Shown here: one piece after another, positions 33,903-45,222 of the stretch
Layout: every line of letters begins with the position of its first letter
Numbering within the stretch: position 1 is the first letter of the stretch
NCBI RefSeq assembly: GCF_964340395.1
Contig: NC_135557.1
Span: forward strand, 3,791,216 to 3,855,215
Direction of reading: 5' to 3'
Origin: Glandiceps talaboti
Lineage: Eukaryota > Hemichordata > Enteropneusta > Spengelidae
DNA: 64,000 nt
The notes under the pieces: model-generated
The model's input: the letters and a program-made list of their open reading frames with translations, nothing else
What the model was told of the DNA's origin: nothing
The model's database searches: none
Translations under genes and position numbers: made by a program

Positions 33903-34105
33903 CTATTCAAGGAAAAATTGTAAGATATGTCACTCTTGATAGTTGACAAATCAACATATTCATAATATTGAAAAGAAGGGTTCTACCTACACTGGTCATT
34001 CATCACATGATGACTATTACATATGTGAGAGTGCAGCTAAAGTATTTCAATATATGAAGATGAATTGAAACTGAAAAGAAATAATGAAGTTACAGTGACA
34101 CTTAC

Positions 34106-34314
34106 TTCCACTTAAGACCATCTAATGCAGCAATTTCATCTCCTGTGTGAGGCATCATTGCATGACACAGATTTTGATCATTATCTGGGGCCAGGAAGAT
34201 GTTCCAAACAGTTATAATTACGTTGGTGTCACTGTTGGGATGGTCAACATTCAGTATTTGAAATACTGACTTCATTGAACCACCCCCATGATCACCACCT
34301 ATCTTGACCCAAAT
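34106..34314 (-). pseudogene. Transposase-like exon: GGDHGGGS motif
   Basis: The acceptor is gatcag and the donor GTAAGT; 209 nt, phase 0 in and phase 2 out. It encodes IWVKIGGDHGGGSMKSVFQI and ends DEIAALDGLKW. The GGD is the first candidate catalytic Asp. The exon is intact. Confidence 0.7.
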
Positions 34315-34659
34315 CTGATCATGGTAGTACTAAAGTTTGTTGTTACTTACTTCATCTGTTGCACCTCCACGATCCACTATTATTCCAGTGGGGTGGGGGG
34401 TGGGGGTGTTGGATTCTTAAATTGGGCCAACAAAAAGTCACTGAATTCCCCTATCTGTAAAACCAAAAACAGGCTCGCCCCCCACCCCCCCCACCCCCCA
34501 CCCCCAATATAATATTCACATGACAGGTATTTTTTGATCGTGACCAGTGTGGACTGCTTGACTGTCTTGCATCTACTTTATAAGATCCCAGGTTAGCACT
34601 ATCATAATTATAATTATTGACTACACAGAGTAAATATATTCCAAAAGGAGTTTAATAGC

Positions 34660-36103
34660 ATCTTGACAGTGAAAGGCAAGGAGAAAACTTCAGAAGGGAA
34701 TATGTTCATCTCTTATGGGGGTCCTAGAGGGTCTCCCCCTAGAACCCCTCTGAAAAGTCAATTTTGAGACTATTCAGACCCCTTCAGACAATAATTTCCA
34801 AGCTTTACAAGACAGCACCAACATGTAAAAAGCAACTACATAGGGATGAAATACTTTTGAAATATAGTTTGATAGCATCTTGACAGTAAGAGGGGAAGAA
34901 CTTGAGATTGGGATATGTCCACCTCATGAGGGGGGGGGGGGGGGGGTTCGAGGGGGTCTCCCTCTAGAAGCCCTGGAGGGTTTCTACTCTTAAAGCCAGT
35001 ACGTGTTTAGGCTATTCCGACCCTTTCAAGCAATAACTTTCACGTTTTACAAGGCAGCACCATCAAGTATCAGAAACTATGCTTTATAACTTACATAGGG
35101 TTGAAATATGTTCTTAAAAAGTTAAATGGCATCATTATATACATGTAAAGGTCAGCACATCTAATGGTAGTATCATTGGTTGGGGAGATTTTGAGTTTAT
35201 GGCAATTTTAGACTATCTTGGCAAACATTTCACATCTTTAAAAGACAATATCATTTCAAATTAGAATAGGGTGAAAATATTTAAGAAAAGTTTAATACCA
35301 TTATGACAATAAAAAGGTTGTTGGTGCATCTGATTGTTGGTTGAATGCATGAGTGACCTCTGATGGGTGTGAGGGAGTCCTTGGGGTTTTTCCTTTTAGG
35401 TTATTTATAGCCTTTGAGGTAATATTTCCAAGCTTCGAAACGCTAACGTAAGTGTAAGTTTTAAATGTCGAGTTTCCCATGTCACATAAAAATGGGCCCG
35501 TAACATTGGTATAGGGGCATTAATATTGCATGTAAGTAAAGTCACCAGTATGGTGGAGAACTTTAGGTGGTCATACCGAGTGTATAATAGAAACTGGAAT
35601 CTGATGAGATGTGGTGATTTGTAGTGTCAATAAAATGACGAGTAGAAAAATTTAGATTAACTTCATTTATAAACTATCTATGAAAATTGCCATTACGAAA
35701 CCTTCAAGTTCACTTTTGTCCCAAAGTGCAATATAAGTCAAGCACTGATTGTGAAACAGCCAAGCATTTACATGACATGTTATGTAACTAGTGTGGTAGC
35801 TAGGTTATACATGTATACATATATGTATAATAATTTGTTATGTTTGAACTAATAAGTAATATTAAAGAATTTATGTAAGAAACAGGGACAATTAGAACAA
35901 ATATTTACATGTACCACATTTCAGACAAGGCTATGCCATTGTAGAAAAGGATTTTTTTCTTCCATCACAATCCAAAACACAATGACCCCCCCTATTCACA
36001 ATTTTCAAAACAGCATGACCTAGAGTCCCTACTGCCAATTTAAAAAACAGGGTGACCCCCCCCCCCCCCCCCCCCCCCCAGGCCGAAGAAACTGACTGGT
36101 CCC
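34660..36103 (-). repeat. Right inverted arm of the large element
   Basis: The reverse complement of 22683-24050, with an extra ~70 bp near 34775-34840 that the left arm lacks. The mirror of the left arm's G-run region is a 26-bp C run at about 36055-36079. Small differences are spread evenly, so the arms have diverged since they were made identical. Confidence 0.92.
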
Positions 36104-36480
36104 GAAGGAATTAGATTCTGATTTCTTTCAAACAAAAGAGCTGGACATAACCATGGAACCCAGTAATAGGTGTATGTATGTGTTTCAGGTTTGTTCCTTG
36201 CTCACCGTCTTTGGCAGCTAAATTAAAAGCTTCTAATACTTACAGCAATAATGGTACCCTGAAATGAAGTACTGCTATACACATGTATGTTACACACTTT
36301 ACTAGATGCATGATAGCATCATGTATTTTCAAAATGGTTTTGAATAATTACTTAAACAAATTTTAAAATGTAATTCAAAGTTTAAAAAGTATCAATCAAT
36401 GAGACAGGCAATTTAATGTAAGTGATAACATCACTTTAGTTCCTTAATATTTCATTCATAACCAGTCTTTACCTGTCTCT

Positions 36481-36529
<49 letters not shown>

Positions 36530-37593
36530 ACACACACACACACACAGACAATTAAAATTGTGTCTGTATAATATATTTGAGTTAAATTTGATGTACCTTA
36601 GTTTCCACTCCATGTTGTTCCCAGTTTACAGTTAATAAATCATCTTTTGTTGATCATAAGTAAGAGGGACGTTTTTTGACACAGAGTTGTTGGAATAATG
36701 TGTTGACAGATCTCGGATTACTTTCTGTTTGAGGACTTCCTTTTATATATCACCTGTCACCAATCTCGCATTCTGATTGGTTGAGAGCCCTGCAGATATG
36801 CTGGCGTATTTTCACCAACAGCCGTATTGTTGCTTGTAAACAAACCTAGCAGACAGACTAGAAATCCAGCTAAAACCAACAGTTCCAATGCAAATATTTG
36901 AACAAAATATCACCGTTGTATACATTGTAACAAGTCTTTGAACTGTACATTTCATGTCGCAGGGAAATAGTAAAAAATTCCACAAACAATGGTGAAAGTT
37001 CAGCAACAGTGAATGCACAGTCGTCATGCAATCACACATATGAATTCCTGAAATTTATGAAAAGACATCAAAATTACCGTCACAGAGAGTGCAATTTTTG
37101 CTTAACTAGAACAAAGCATATTACAAACATTTCTGTGCTGTAACATTTAATGGAATACAGTAAGCAAAACAAAGACACACTCATTTTGCAGCTGAAGGTT
37201 ATAAGTTTGAATATGTCATTGAGTGATATGCAAATAGTAAACATTACGTCATACTACTAAGCAAATGTGCACTCTGACACCTTTATGCATCCCACAACAC
37301 ACACACACACACACTTTATCATACCTGTAGCATTATACTGAACTCAGGCCATTTGTGATAACAACCTAGAAAACAAACATTTTACCATCAGAACAATTTG
37401 GTTTTAGAAAGAAATCGTCGTTTATTTCAAAAGCAGTTATCAATAAATATTGAATATAAATATCTAATATAAATATTTAATATAAATATATATATATTTA
37501 CAGTTTCAATAGGTGAATCTTAATGGAGCATTCAACACTCCATATGTGACATCCATATACAACTAGTATTACTACTACTAAATTAAGACGGAT
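36104..37593. other. Flank of the large element, (CA)n tracts
   Basis: CA microsatellites lie at 36482-36548 and 37296-37314, and an AT-rich aatataaat cluster at 37447-37500. No gene is seen. Confidence 0.6.
36482..36548. repeat. (CA)n microsatellite
   Basis: About 66 bp of CA with two cagaca interruptions. Confidence 0.97.
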
Positions 37594-38100
37594 ATGAACT
37601 TTGAAAACTATTTAGAAGACATTAAAAACCCACAATACAGATCAGCAATGACAAAACTTAGAATTAGTTCACATATTTTTCATATAGAAACTGGAAGATA
37701 CACAAACACCACCTTATCAAGCAGGACATGCCCTGTATGTAAACAAGGTGAAATAGAAGACGAGGAGCATTTTCTATGTATTACGCTGTACGGGATATCA
37801 AAATGAAAGGAAAGAACTCTTTAATATATATTCTAGTACAAGCACGGATAATGAGAATCTCTTGAAGATTCTTACAGTAAAAGACAAAAATACATTACTT
37901 GAAATAAGCAAATTTATTTCACATGGATTCAAAATTCGAGAATATCATTTGAACAAAAATATACCAGCTGCCTCGTGATGTACACTCAACAAATACATTT
38001 ACTACCTTTTAGGCTTTCTGATTACATCTGGCCTCAGAGGCTCATCACTATCTGGACAACCAATATGCTTTGTTGATCTTCACATTGTACAATTACTTTT
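37594..38100 (+). mobile_element. LINE ORF2 C-terminal remnant
   Basis: The frame from 37594 reads FENYLEDIKNPQYRSAMTKL, RISSHIFHIETGRYTN and CPVCKQGEIEDEEHF. This is the familiar C-terminal block of invertebrate non-LTR retrotransposon reverse transcriptases, with a C..C...H zinc-knuckle-like site. A one-base shift near 37790 moves the reading to a frame with YQNERKELFNIYSSTS and later LLEISKFISHGFKIRE. Stops follow near 37975, then a short 3' tail with a T-rich tract at 38097-38117. The catalytic RT domain is missing, as expected of a 5'-truncated copy. Confidence 0.8.
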
Positions 38101-38116
38101 TTTTTTTTCTTTTTTC

Positions 38117-38117
<1 letters not shown>

Positions 38118-38171
<54 letters not shown>
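38118..38171. repeat. (TG)n microsatellite
   Basis: About 53 bp of uninterrupted TG directly after the LINE tail. Confidence 0.97.
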
Positions 38172-38174
<3 letters not shown>

Positions 38175-40209
38175 GACATGCACTAAAACTCAAAAACCAC
38201 CAGTCTGAGACCAATTGTCTTGGTATTTGGTACAAAGAGACAAAGACCAGCCTACTTGAATGACTGTTACTATTGACAATATATACTGACAGTAACTTTA
38301 CCTGGAGTAAACTGAAACAATCATACTATCCTAGAAATTAGACTTTAAATTATCAGAACTATCATAGACAATACTACATATTATTGAAATTATTCAAACA
38401 ATCAAGTATTACTAAAAAAAAAAGAGAATAGCAATAAATTGATCAGAAAAATATTTCATACAATTACAGGTTTGATGAAGCATAGAAATTGATATCAAAA
38501 GCAATTAAATCAGATAAATTCAACAAAATAACATTCAGATGATATTGAAATTCATACAGACTACTATCTGAGAAAACAGGCAGAAATGTTGTATCAAGAA
38601 TCCATGAAAACCTATTATATAAACCGTATGACCATTCATTAACATTACATGACATTCAAAGGTACTGACATCATGGTCACATGATTACACTGATATAGCA
38701 TGCAAGTTAGCAACAGTGTGTCAACCAAGTCTATAAACACATATACAGATATTACAATCTGTTAACTTCTGACATGTATGTTTTATCCTTGACATTAGAA
38801 ATAACTGTTATTGTTGTAACCTACATCCCTCCATAGCGATAACCAAACAAGAACAGTCAGATCAGTCATCAGTAGAAATCTTCCAATTCCAAAATTACAC
38901 TAATTTGATTTTAAATACACTGCTGTGAAGCACTGGAACTCTCGGCCATTGCATTAAAGAATATACATAAATGACATGATACTTTTAAGACAAAACTATG
39001 ACATATTTTACAAAATTGACTTGTTTTCTGTTCTCTATTTTTGTTGTCTTTTTTTCATTACACATTTAATTGTTTTTATGTTCATAAGTTGTTAATGTAT
39101 TCATCATTTCATTTATTAGTCAGGATCATTGACTAGATTAGACCCTAGTGCACATTACCAACCAAGACATGATGGCAAACAACATCAACTGTCTAGGATG
39201 AACAAAATAAGTGCATGAATCAAAACATAACCTATATAAAAAGATGCAGATTTTTATAGCACTGTTAATATATAATGCTTAGATAAATGCCCTTGCCTCT
39301 GACTTATTATGACATATATCTAGCAACAAGACCACGCCAATAACAACAACAAAATGACTGCATATACAAAGTAGTTCTCGTGCAATTGATCTCAATGTTT
39401 ACTTTGTAAAAACAGTAAAAAAAATGCATAGTCTGATTGTTTTCAATTTGATGCATATGATAATGTAAGTCCTGTGATGTCGTAATCAACTTATAAACTC
39501 AGAAATGTTGCAATATTTGTTGCCATTGTTGCATCTGAATAATTACTGCATCATGCCAAACATGGATTCATAGTGGATGACACAGGACAGTAGTCACCAC
39601 ATCACACTCCCACGTCAAAAAAACTCACACTGTAAGACTTGTTTAGCCATAGTTCTCTTCATCATATTCAGATTTTTTACACATTCAAACAGTCAGAGAC
39701 GGTACACTATGGTAGGGTATACGGGTAGGGCTTCATTGGGAGGGGGGGGGGGGAAGGGCTTCAGTTCATTTTTGTATGAATACATTCAGTCTCAGACCAC
39801 TATAGTCTATTGGAACAGATTATGCGAGAATGAATATTCATAGTCTCTGGGTTCATAGTTACAAATGAAAACATCTATTCACAGAGTCAAAAATTACTTG
39901 GTTGCGAATCCAAACTTTGCTTCCAAGTTATTTTTTGACTCTTGTGAGTGGAAATTTTCATTTGTAAGAACAGATTGATGAAATAAAAGTGGATAGTAAA
40001 CAATATCGTTGTACTCTATTTTACTTTAGTATATCAAAAGATATGTTGTGTCATATTAAAGTTCAAAATTATTTGATCTGTAAGTGTGTGTGTGTGTGTG
40101 TGGGGGGGGGGGGTGATGTAGATACAGGTTGTGAAGGTGAATGTGAACTGCATTGAGTATGGACCAGCAGCATTTGCTACATGTGTACACTAAGTAATGT
40201 ATGATGAAG
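38172..40209. other. Unannotated AT-rich stretch
   Basis: It contains a G run at 39741-39753 and a TG/G tract at 40086-40113. No gene or recognisable element was found. Confidence 0.5.
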
Positions 40210-40210
40210 T

Positions 40211-41276
40211 GGTATAGATGTGTCTGATACATTTAAACCTTTTTATCATAGAAGGGATCAACTTTCTATTGAACAAGGTTGTATGTTATGTGGTATCAGG
40301 GTGGTTATACCAAAGAAGTTCCAAACCAAACTGTTGTATGAACTTCATTGGGAACATCCAGGGATATGTGCCATGAAAGCACTTGCCCATAGTCATGTAT
40401 GGTGGTCCAATATATTGATTTGGATATAGAAGCCAAAGTTAAGGCTTGTTCAGTCTGTCAAAAAGTGAGACAAAGCCCTGCTAAATTGCCTTTACACCCA
40501 TGGGTATGGCCTACTAGATCTTTCCAGAGATTTCACATAGATTTTTGTGAAGACAAGAAATTATATTATTTTCTAGTTCTAGTTGCTGTCATTCAAAGTG
40601 GGTAGATATAAAGCCAATGAAGCATACAACAGCCAAGCGTACAATAGATGAGCTTCGACTGGTGTTTGCAGAACATGGCCTGCCTGAGCAATTAGTGTCT
40701 GACAATGGCCCACAATTCACATCTGATGAATTTGTGGAGTTCATGAAAAAGAATGGCATTCGTCACATTAAGGTAGCTCCACACCATTCAGCATTGAATG
40801 GTGCTGCAGAAAGAGGAGTTAGGTTAGTTAAAGAAGCCTTTACTAAAAAAGTACTGGCAAGGAAAGCCTCTATGTCGTTGAAACATAGAATTGCTAGTTT
40901 CCTGTTAAGGTATAGAACTGCACCTCATAATGCAACAAGGGTTAGCCCAGCCGAGCTGTTGTTTAATAGACAGCTTTGCACAAAGCTAAGTTTAGTTAAA
41001 CAGGAGGCACAGAAAAAGCAGTTTGATCATCATAGAAAGCAAGAGAGATACATGGAAATTGGTGACATAGTGAGAGTGAAAAATCCTAGAGCCCAGTCTA
41101 AGGCTGACAAATGGTTGCTAGGATCAGTTACCGAAATCAGAGAACCTCGCAATTATATTGTAAAGATAGGGTCCATTGAAAAATTGGTGAATGCTGACCA
41201 TTTGGTGAAAACGAGTGAGGAGAATCTATTGGTAAACTCAGAATTACCTAAATTGCTGGTGCACAGAATATGTTAA
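40211..41276 (+). mobile_element. Gypsy-type LTR retrotransposon integrase fragment, decayed
   Basis: The region encodes a pol C-terminus. A zinc-binding H..H..C..C module (LHWEHPGICAMKALAHSHVWW, then CSVCQK) comes first, then the catalytic core with FHIDF, DNGPQFTS and NGAAERG supplying the D-D-E residues, then a C-terminal segment ending at TAA 41274-41276. Two one-base shifts break it, near 40430 and near 40600 where TAG interrupts. Reverse transcriptase, RNase H and LTRs are not visible nearby, so this is a truncated remnant. Assignment to Gypsy/Ty3 rests on the integrase motifs and could include a close relative. Confidence 0.85.
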
Positions 41277-42295
41277 ATGAAAATCCTTGTGAAAATTCTA
41301 ACATCGCAAAGTCTGTGGACAACTCTGGCAAGGTTGACCCAGTAAAAACTAAGGAGTCTACGTAACCCCTAAAAAGGAAACCAATGTTGTCTCCCAATCC
41401 ATTTGAAAATCAAGTAGAGTCAGAAAACCAGTTCAAAAATTTGACTTGTAGTAGAACATAGTTTTCATGTTATTACTTGGATAGTAATATAGTGTGTTTT
41501 GTACCAACATCTTTAGTGACAATATTTTTCTTTTGCATAGTTAAGCATTGTAATACAGTATATGCGAATATGCACGGCGCATGCATAAATAAATTACCCT
41601 ATCCCATTGTGGTGTTTCAATCGTATGCCATGTCTCCGTGTCAATCCTTTCAAGAAGTACTTATATATTACAATGTCCTTCATACTTCCATGCAAAACTT
41701 GCAAAAAACCTGATCCATGTCTGTGAATGAACATAATGATGCCCCCCCCCCCCCCCCCCCCCCGAAAAGTGGATCATAAGCACATATACACTATATACAA
41801 GTACAGTGCAGTATTTCATAGTAGTCGGTTGTTTACACCATATTCCCAAACAAGTGACCTATTGGTCGGAATAGCTCCGCTGTTTTTGAGAGGGTTTTGT
41901 ACCATGTAGAAATCACCAGGTTCTATTGTTAAGCTCCTCCACTATGCAGTTACATTTTAGCAAAGTAATAAGTGGTTAGTGGTTTCATATGATGACTCAC
42001 ACACAGTCATAGCATACGTCACACAGAAAGTTGGTACATATTGTACTTTTATACGATGGTAACTATTTTACAAAAATTCTATTTTTACCAATAATCTACA
42101 TATCAATATACATGGAAAAGTGTAATGAAGTTTTTAATACACAATACACTGACAAATGTCTGGTGATGACATCATTCACTACCTGTATCACACTGTCAAC
42201 ATAGGGGATTATGCTCAAACATTTACTGTTGTAGCATCAGTGTTGACATATATGATAACCAATACCGGTCAAAAACAAATGGTGGGAAAACTGAA
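41277..42295. other. Spacer with a poly-C run
   Basis: A C run of about 22 occupies 41742-41763. Short low-quality continuation of the pol reading may reach about 41460. Otherwise nothing is recognised. Confidence 0.5.
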
Positions 42296-42730
42296 ATGGG
42301 GGATGTCGATTTACATCTGTCCCTTTTTATTCATAACATCGTCAAATGTCGACAACAGCAGCAGTTCAAGCATCAGCTGAAACCAAAGCAGACTAAATCA
42401 GCAACAGCGGGTAAAGACATTTGCTTTGAATTTCAAAATCCAACAGGGTGCAACAGACCAACTTGTCGCTACGATCACGTGTGCATCGAAAAAGGATGTG
42501 GTAGAGATCACCCCCAATTTCACCACCGTGAAGTTACAAGTATGACACCCAGGCCATAGGTTATGTGTGCTAGCCAACTGACAAAATTTTTAGGTGTGTG
42601 GGAGCGAGAACTTTGCAACCATAAAGACAGTGACTTTATTTTGACAGGACACACAGATAGATACAATACAATTGAACAAGGCTGCTCATTAGCAGTTGTT
42701 GACAGATACAACTATCCATCAAATAAATAG
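42296..42730 (+). mobile_element. DIRS/Ngaro-like gag-RT junction fragment
   Basis: One frame carries a CCCH-type module, GKDICFEFQNPTGCNRPTC then RYDHVCIEKGCGRDHPQFHH. This C-x-C-x-H pattern recurs in Gag-like regions of tyrosine-recombinase retrotransposons. After an in-frame TAG (42557-42559) the same frame continues MCASQLTKFLGVWERELCNH, KDSDFILTGHTDRYNTI and VVDRYNYPSNK to TAG 42728-42730. This resembles the segment just before the RT domain in such elements. The RT itself and the recombinase are absent. Family assignment is from memory of motif layout. Confidence 0.5.
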
Positions 42731-45002
42731 TCTGGTTCAATAGTGTATGAAAGTAGGTCAGCTGTTCCTACTACCCCCGCCCCCCCACCCCCCTACTTAT
42801 GTCACATGTAATCCCAGCATTTATTTGCCCAGCTTTTCCAGAGGGGTGTAATTGCATGGCTTTTCTAAAGAGTTGTGATAGCCCCGACATGTTGGTTTTG
42901 GAGAAGATGAAAATAAAAAAGTTGATGGACAGATGCATAAAACGGACACCGACAGAGAATCAACCTCTAAACCTAAAGCTCTGCGCAGCTGTCGCTGACA
43001 GCGGAGCCAAAAACAATCTAATATTTTCCTAGAGTACCATCACAACTGTCCCAGATCTGTCCCACTGATATGCATTAATTACTTCCATAAGGGGCTTTGT
43101 GAAAGGGCCTGAAGTTCCATTGTTTCACTCAATTTCTCAAATAAGAGATTTTTCATTACCATAAAAACTGTTTTTTCTTTATTATTGTGACAAAATAAAC
43201 ACAATAAGCTAAAATATTCACACTTTAATGTTTCATCTCAGAGTGTCATAAAGGTGAAAACCTATACAACCTTTGAAAAGTAAGACTTTTGAAAATCTCA
43301 AGTACAGAATTAGATTTACCCATTTTGTCAACATGTACTTCAGTGAACAAATGACAACACAGATAAATAGGTAACTGAATCTCAGAATAATTATTCCCTG
43401 AGTGGCTATTGACTATGTTCTTCCAATTCATACCACAAACACATCGACTGGCCAGTCTTTCCATTTATTCATACAAACATACCACTTGATTATACATTAC
43501 TTAAGTGTACACGCCCCCACTAATTTCAATACCTCTATCATACAAAGTACATTCATCAATAAAACTCTCAGGTTAATATAAATTTCTAGGAATTTTTGTA
43601 TCTTCAGCACTGGAAAAGTGAACAGGATCACATATGAAAAGAATAAAACCATTTTATAATGTTGACAAAGGTACATCTGATTCTGAATCATAGATATTCA
43701 TTATAAGTTCCTATCCAAATAAAATCAATGTAAATCCAAAATAAATACCAAATCCTGATTGATACATAGCCACTTTAAGTATCCTCATATAACATGAACT
43801 TGACACTTGAATGTTGTCTAGTAACAATATCAGTGTGACAGATCCATGATTAAAATTTAAATGGAATCTTTCACTCCAGACTAAATTGAGTAATATTGGT
43901 CAATTCTGTGTTCAGTCTGGTTAATGTTAAAGTGACCATAAAATGCTGTTAATAACTTTAGCTTTATTGTGTGTTTATTTTAGCCGAAGAACAAAAGGAA
44001 ACTTTTTTTATGATGATGAAAAATAACCCTGACATTAGAAATTGAGTGAAAAAAGTGTTACTCCTGGCCTTGCCCAGGAATGTTTTTGATTGATATAAAA
44101 ATGGGGATAGATTTATCTTATTATATAGATCTTATTGTATATACTTTCTAGCTTTATGTGGTGAGTGTCATGTATGAACAAAATAAAATCTGACTGGAGA
44201 ATAGTCCTGACCCAGAAACACTTAACATGCTGTAAAACTTTTGAAACTCATGTATTATCACATTTCACTACCTTTGGGTGAACTTGTCATCACCTAGTTG
44301 AAATTGACAGGTCGGTGACTATCCCACGCACTATCCCAAGGATTTGATAGCCATGATATCTGGAGAATATATACAACTGCCATATTTTGTATAACAATTG
44401 TCAACTGCAAGGACAGCACAAGACAGATGTGTATTGCCAGGTCAGGCATGGCTTTGATGAACTATTAGCCAATGGCTTCAATGACTGGGTACATCATCAG
44501 ACACACTAACTAATGGAGGCTGAGTTTTTGGTTATGAATGACATGCTGTATGACAGGGGAGCACATGATTTCTGATGTAAATGGTTGGAAGTGTTAGTTC
44601 TATAGTAAGGTTGGGAGCAGAGCCAGCAGCAGAGTAGACAACATGCTAGACTAGAGCTTTAAGCTCGTGCTTGGGACAAGGTGGACGAGGGGAAGCAAAC
44701 CAAACTGAACAGTGGGAGCAGAGCCCAGTTGGTTCAAGTGCGCAAGTAACAGACAGTGGTAGTAGTACTGGGCATCTGGAGATAGTTCTATGGAGTGTGG
44801 AATCTTCAGTCGGAGCCAGCTCTACTAATTGCTGTGTGACTGCCATCGCTTCTTTGTGTGTACACCCGCGTTCGGACACTAAGTTTATTTGCTCAATAAC
44901 AGTACAGTCAGATAAGTACAAGTAGTAATTTTGCTGGCATATATATTGTATAATAATCTTTTATTTATACTGGATAGTTCTTTAAGCATATAAACACTAG
45001 TC
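42731..45002. other. Unannotated stretch
   Basis: It includes a C-rich tract at 42772-42794 and an open frame at 42799-43032 that I cannot assign. At 44590-44935 there is a GC-richer segment (gggagcagagccagcagcag ... cgcgttcggacactaag) that might be part of an LTR, without supporting partner or target duplication. Confidence 0.4.
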
Positions 45003-45222
45003 TCCCAAGAAGTCCAGTGAGGGCCATCCCTCATGGGTTCAGTGTTAATGCAGGAGGAAACCGGAGTACCCGGGGAAAACCTGCGTTGTTCGGTAGAGTC
45101 AAACTGAACGACACTCTTCTTACTTACAGCTTGGTAAATTTAATCAATTTTGATTAAATTTGAACCCCGACTGCAGTGGTAAGAGGCAAGTCTTTTAACC
45201 ACTTGGCCACCGACAACCCTAA
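45003..45222 (-). mobile_element. tRNA-derived SINE, minus orientation
   Basis: Read on the minus strand it starts agggttgtcggtggccaagt, has the B-box-like ggggttcaaat, the central gtaagaagagtgtcgttcag and ccgaacaacgcagg, and gtttcctcctgcattaacac. It ends in a segment (catgagggatggccctcact) absent from the copy at 7681. It is the most complete of the copies here. Confidence 0.85.

Larger units (their letters stand above)
26506..34314 (-). pseudogene. Transposase-like multi-exon gene of an uncharacterised family, decayed
   Basis: Minus-strand segments in order: 34314-34106, 33902 to ~33816, 33724-33522, 33377-33019, 32754 to ~32605, and 26817-26506 (stop TGA). Several junctions are clean, for example K-W ending aa|g, tgccgg|gtcagt and ctctag|gtgtca. 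Conserved blocks, which I know from large unnamed proteins repeated in invertebrate genomes, are VKIGGDHGGGSMKSVFQI, VWLAGDYEYELKLYGLSG, FCLWYLI, RSLEMVKRDFEKFTVNGAKI, VSIPVLHISLGIF, YRKTFPEENVFPKLLMLE and GLGFFSE-stop-GIESIHHQFN. Two GD motifs and a late E-containing motif separated by a long helical insert suggest an RNase H-fold D-D-E transposase; that is inference. Decay: two frameshifts in 33377-33019, a poor junction near 33816, and TAG at 26677-26679 where the family has Gln. The N-terminus was not found. Confidence 0.65.
22683..36103 (-). mobile_element. Candidate 13.4-kb TIR DNA transposon with ~1.4-kb inverted arms
   Basis: The left terminus gggaccggtcagtttcttc at 22683 is mirrored by the right terminus, whose reverse complement is gggaccagtcagtttcttc, ending at 36103. 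Homology continues inward for about 1.4 kb at roughly 90% identity by eye, with small indels. Between the arms lie, all in minus orientation, a decayed multi-exon transposase-like gene (34314-26506) and a second decayed coding region (25916-24812). A 5-kb 70-bp-unit minisatellite sits in an intron of the first. Long inverted ends around co-oriented element-like genes are what a large cut-and-paste transposon looks like. Target duplications could not be identified: the flanks are ..cctttttta and gaaggaatta... The alternative is a host segment bracketed by two inverted copies of an unrelated repeat. Confidence 0.65.

Noticed and set aside
44590-44935. GC-richer segment as a solo LTR
   Set aside because: No TG..CA ends, target duplication, primer-binding site or second copy could be shown.
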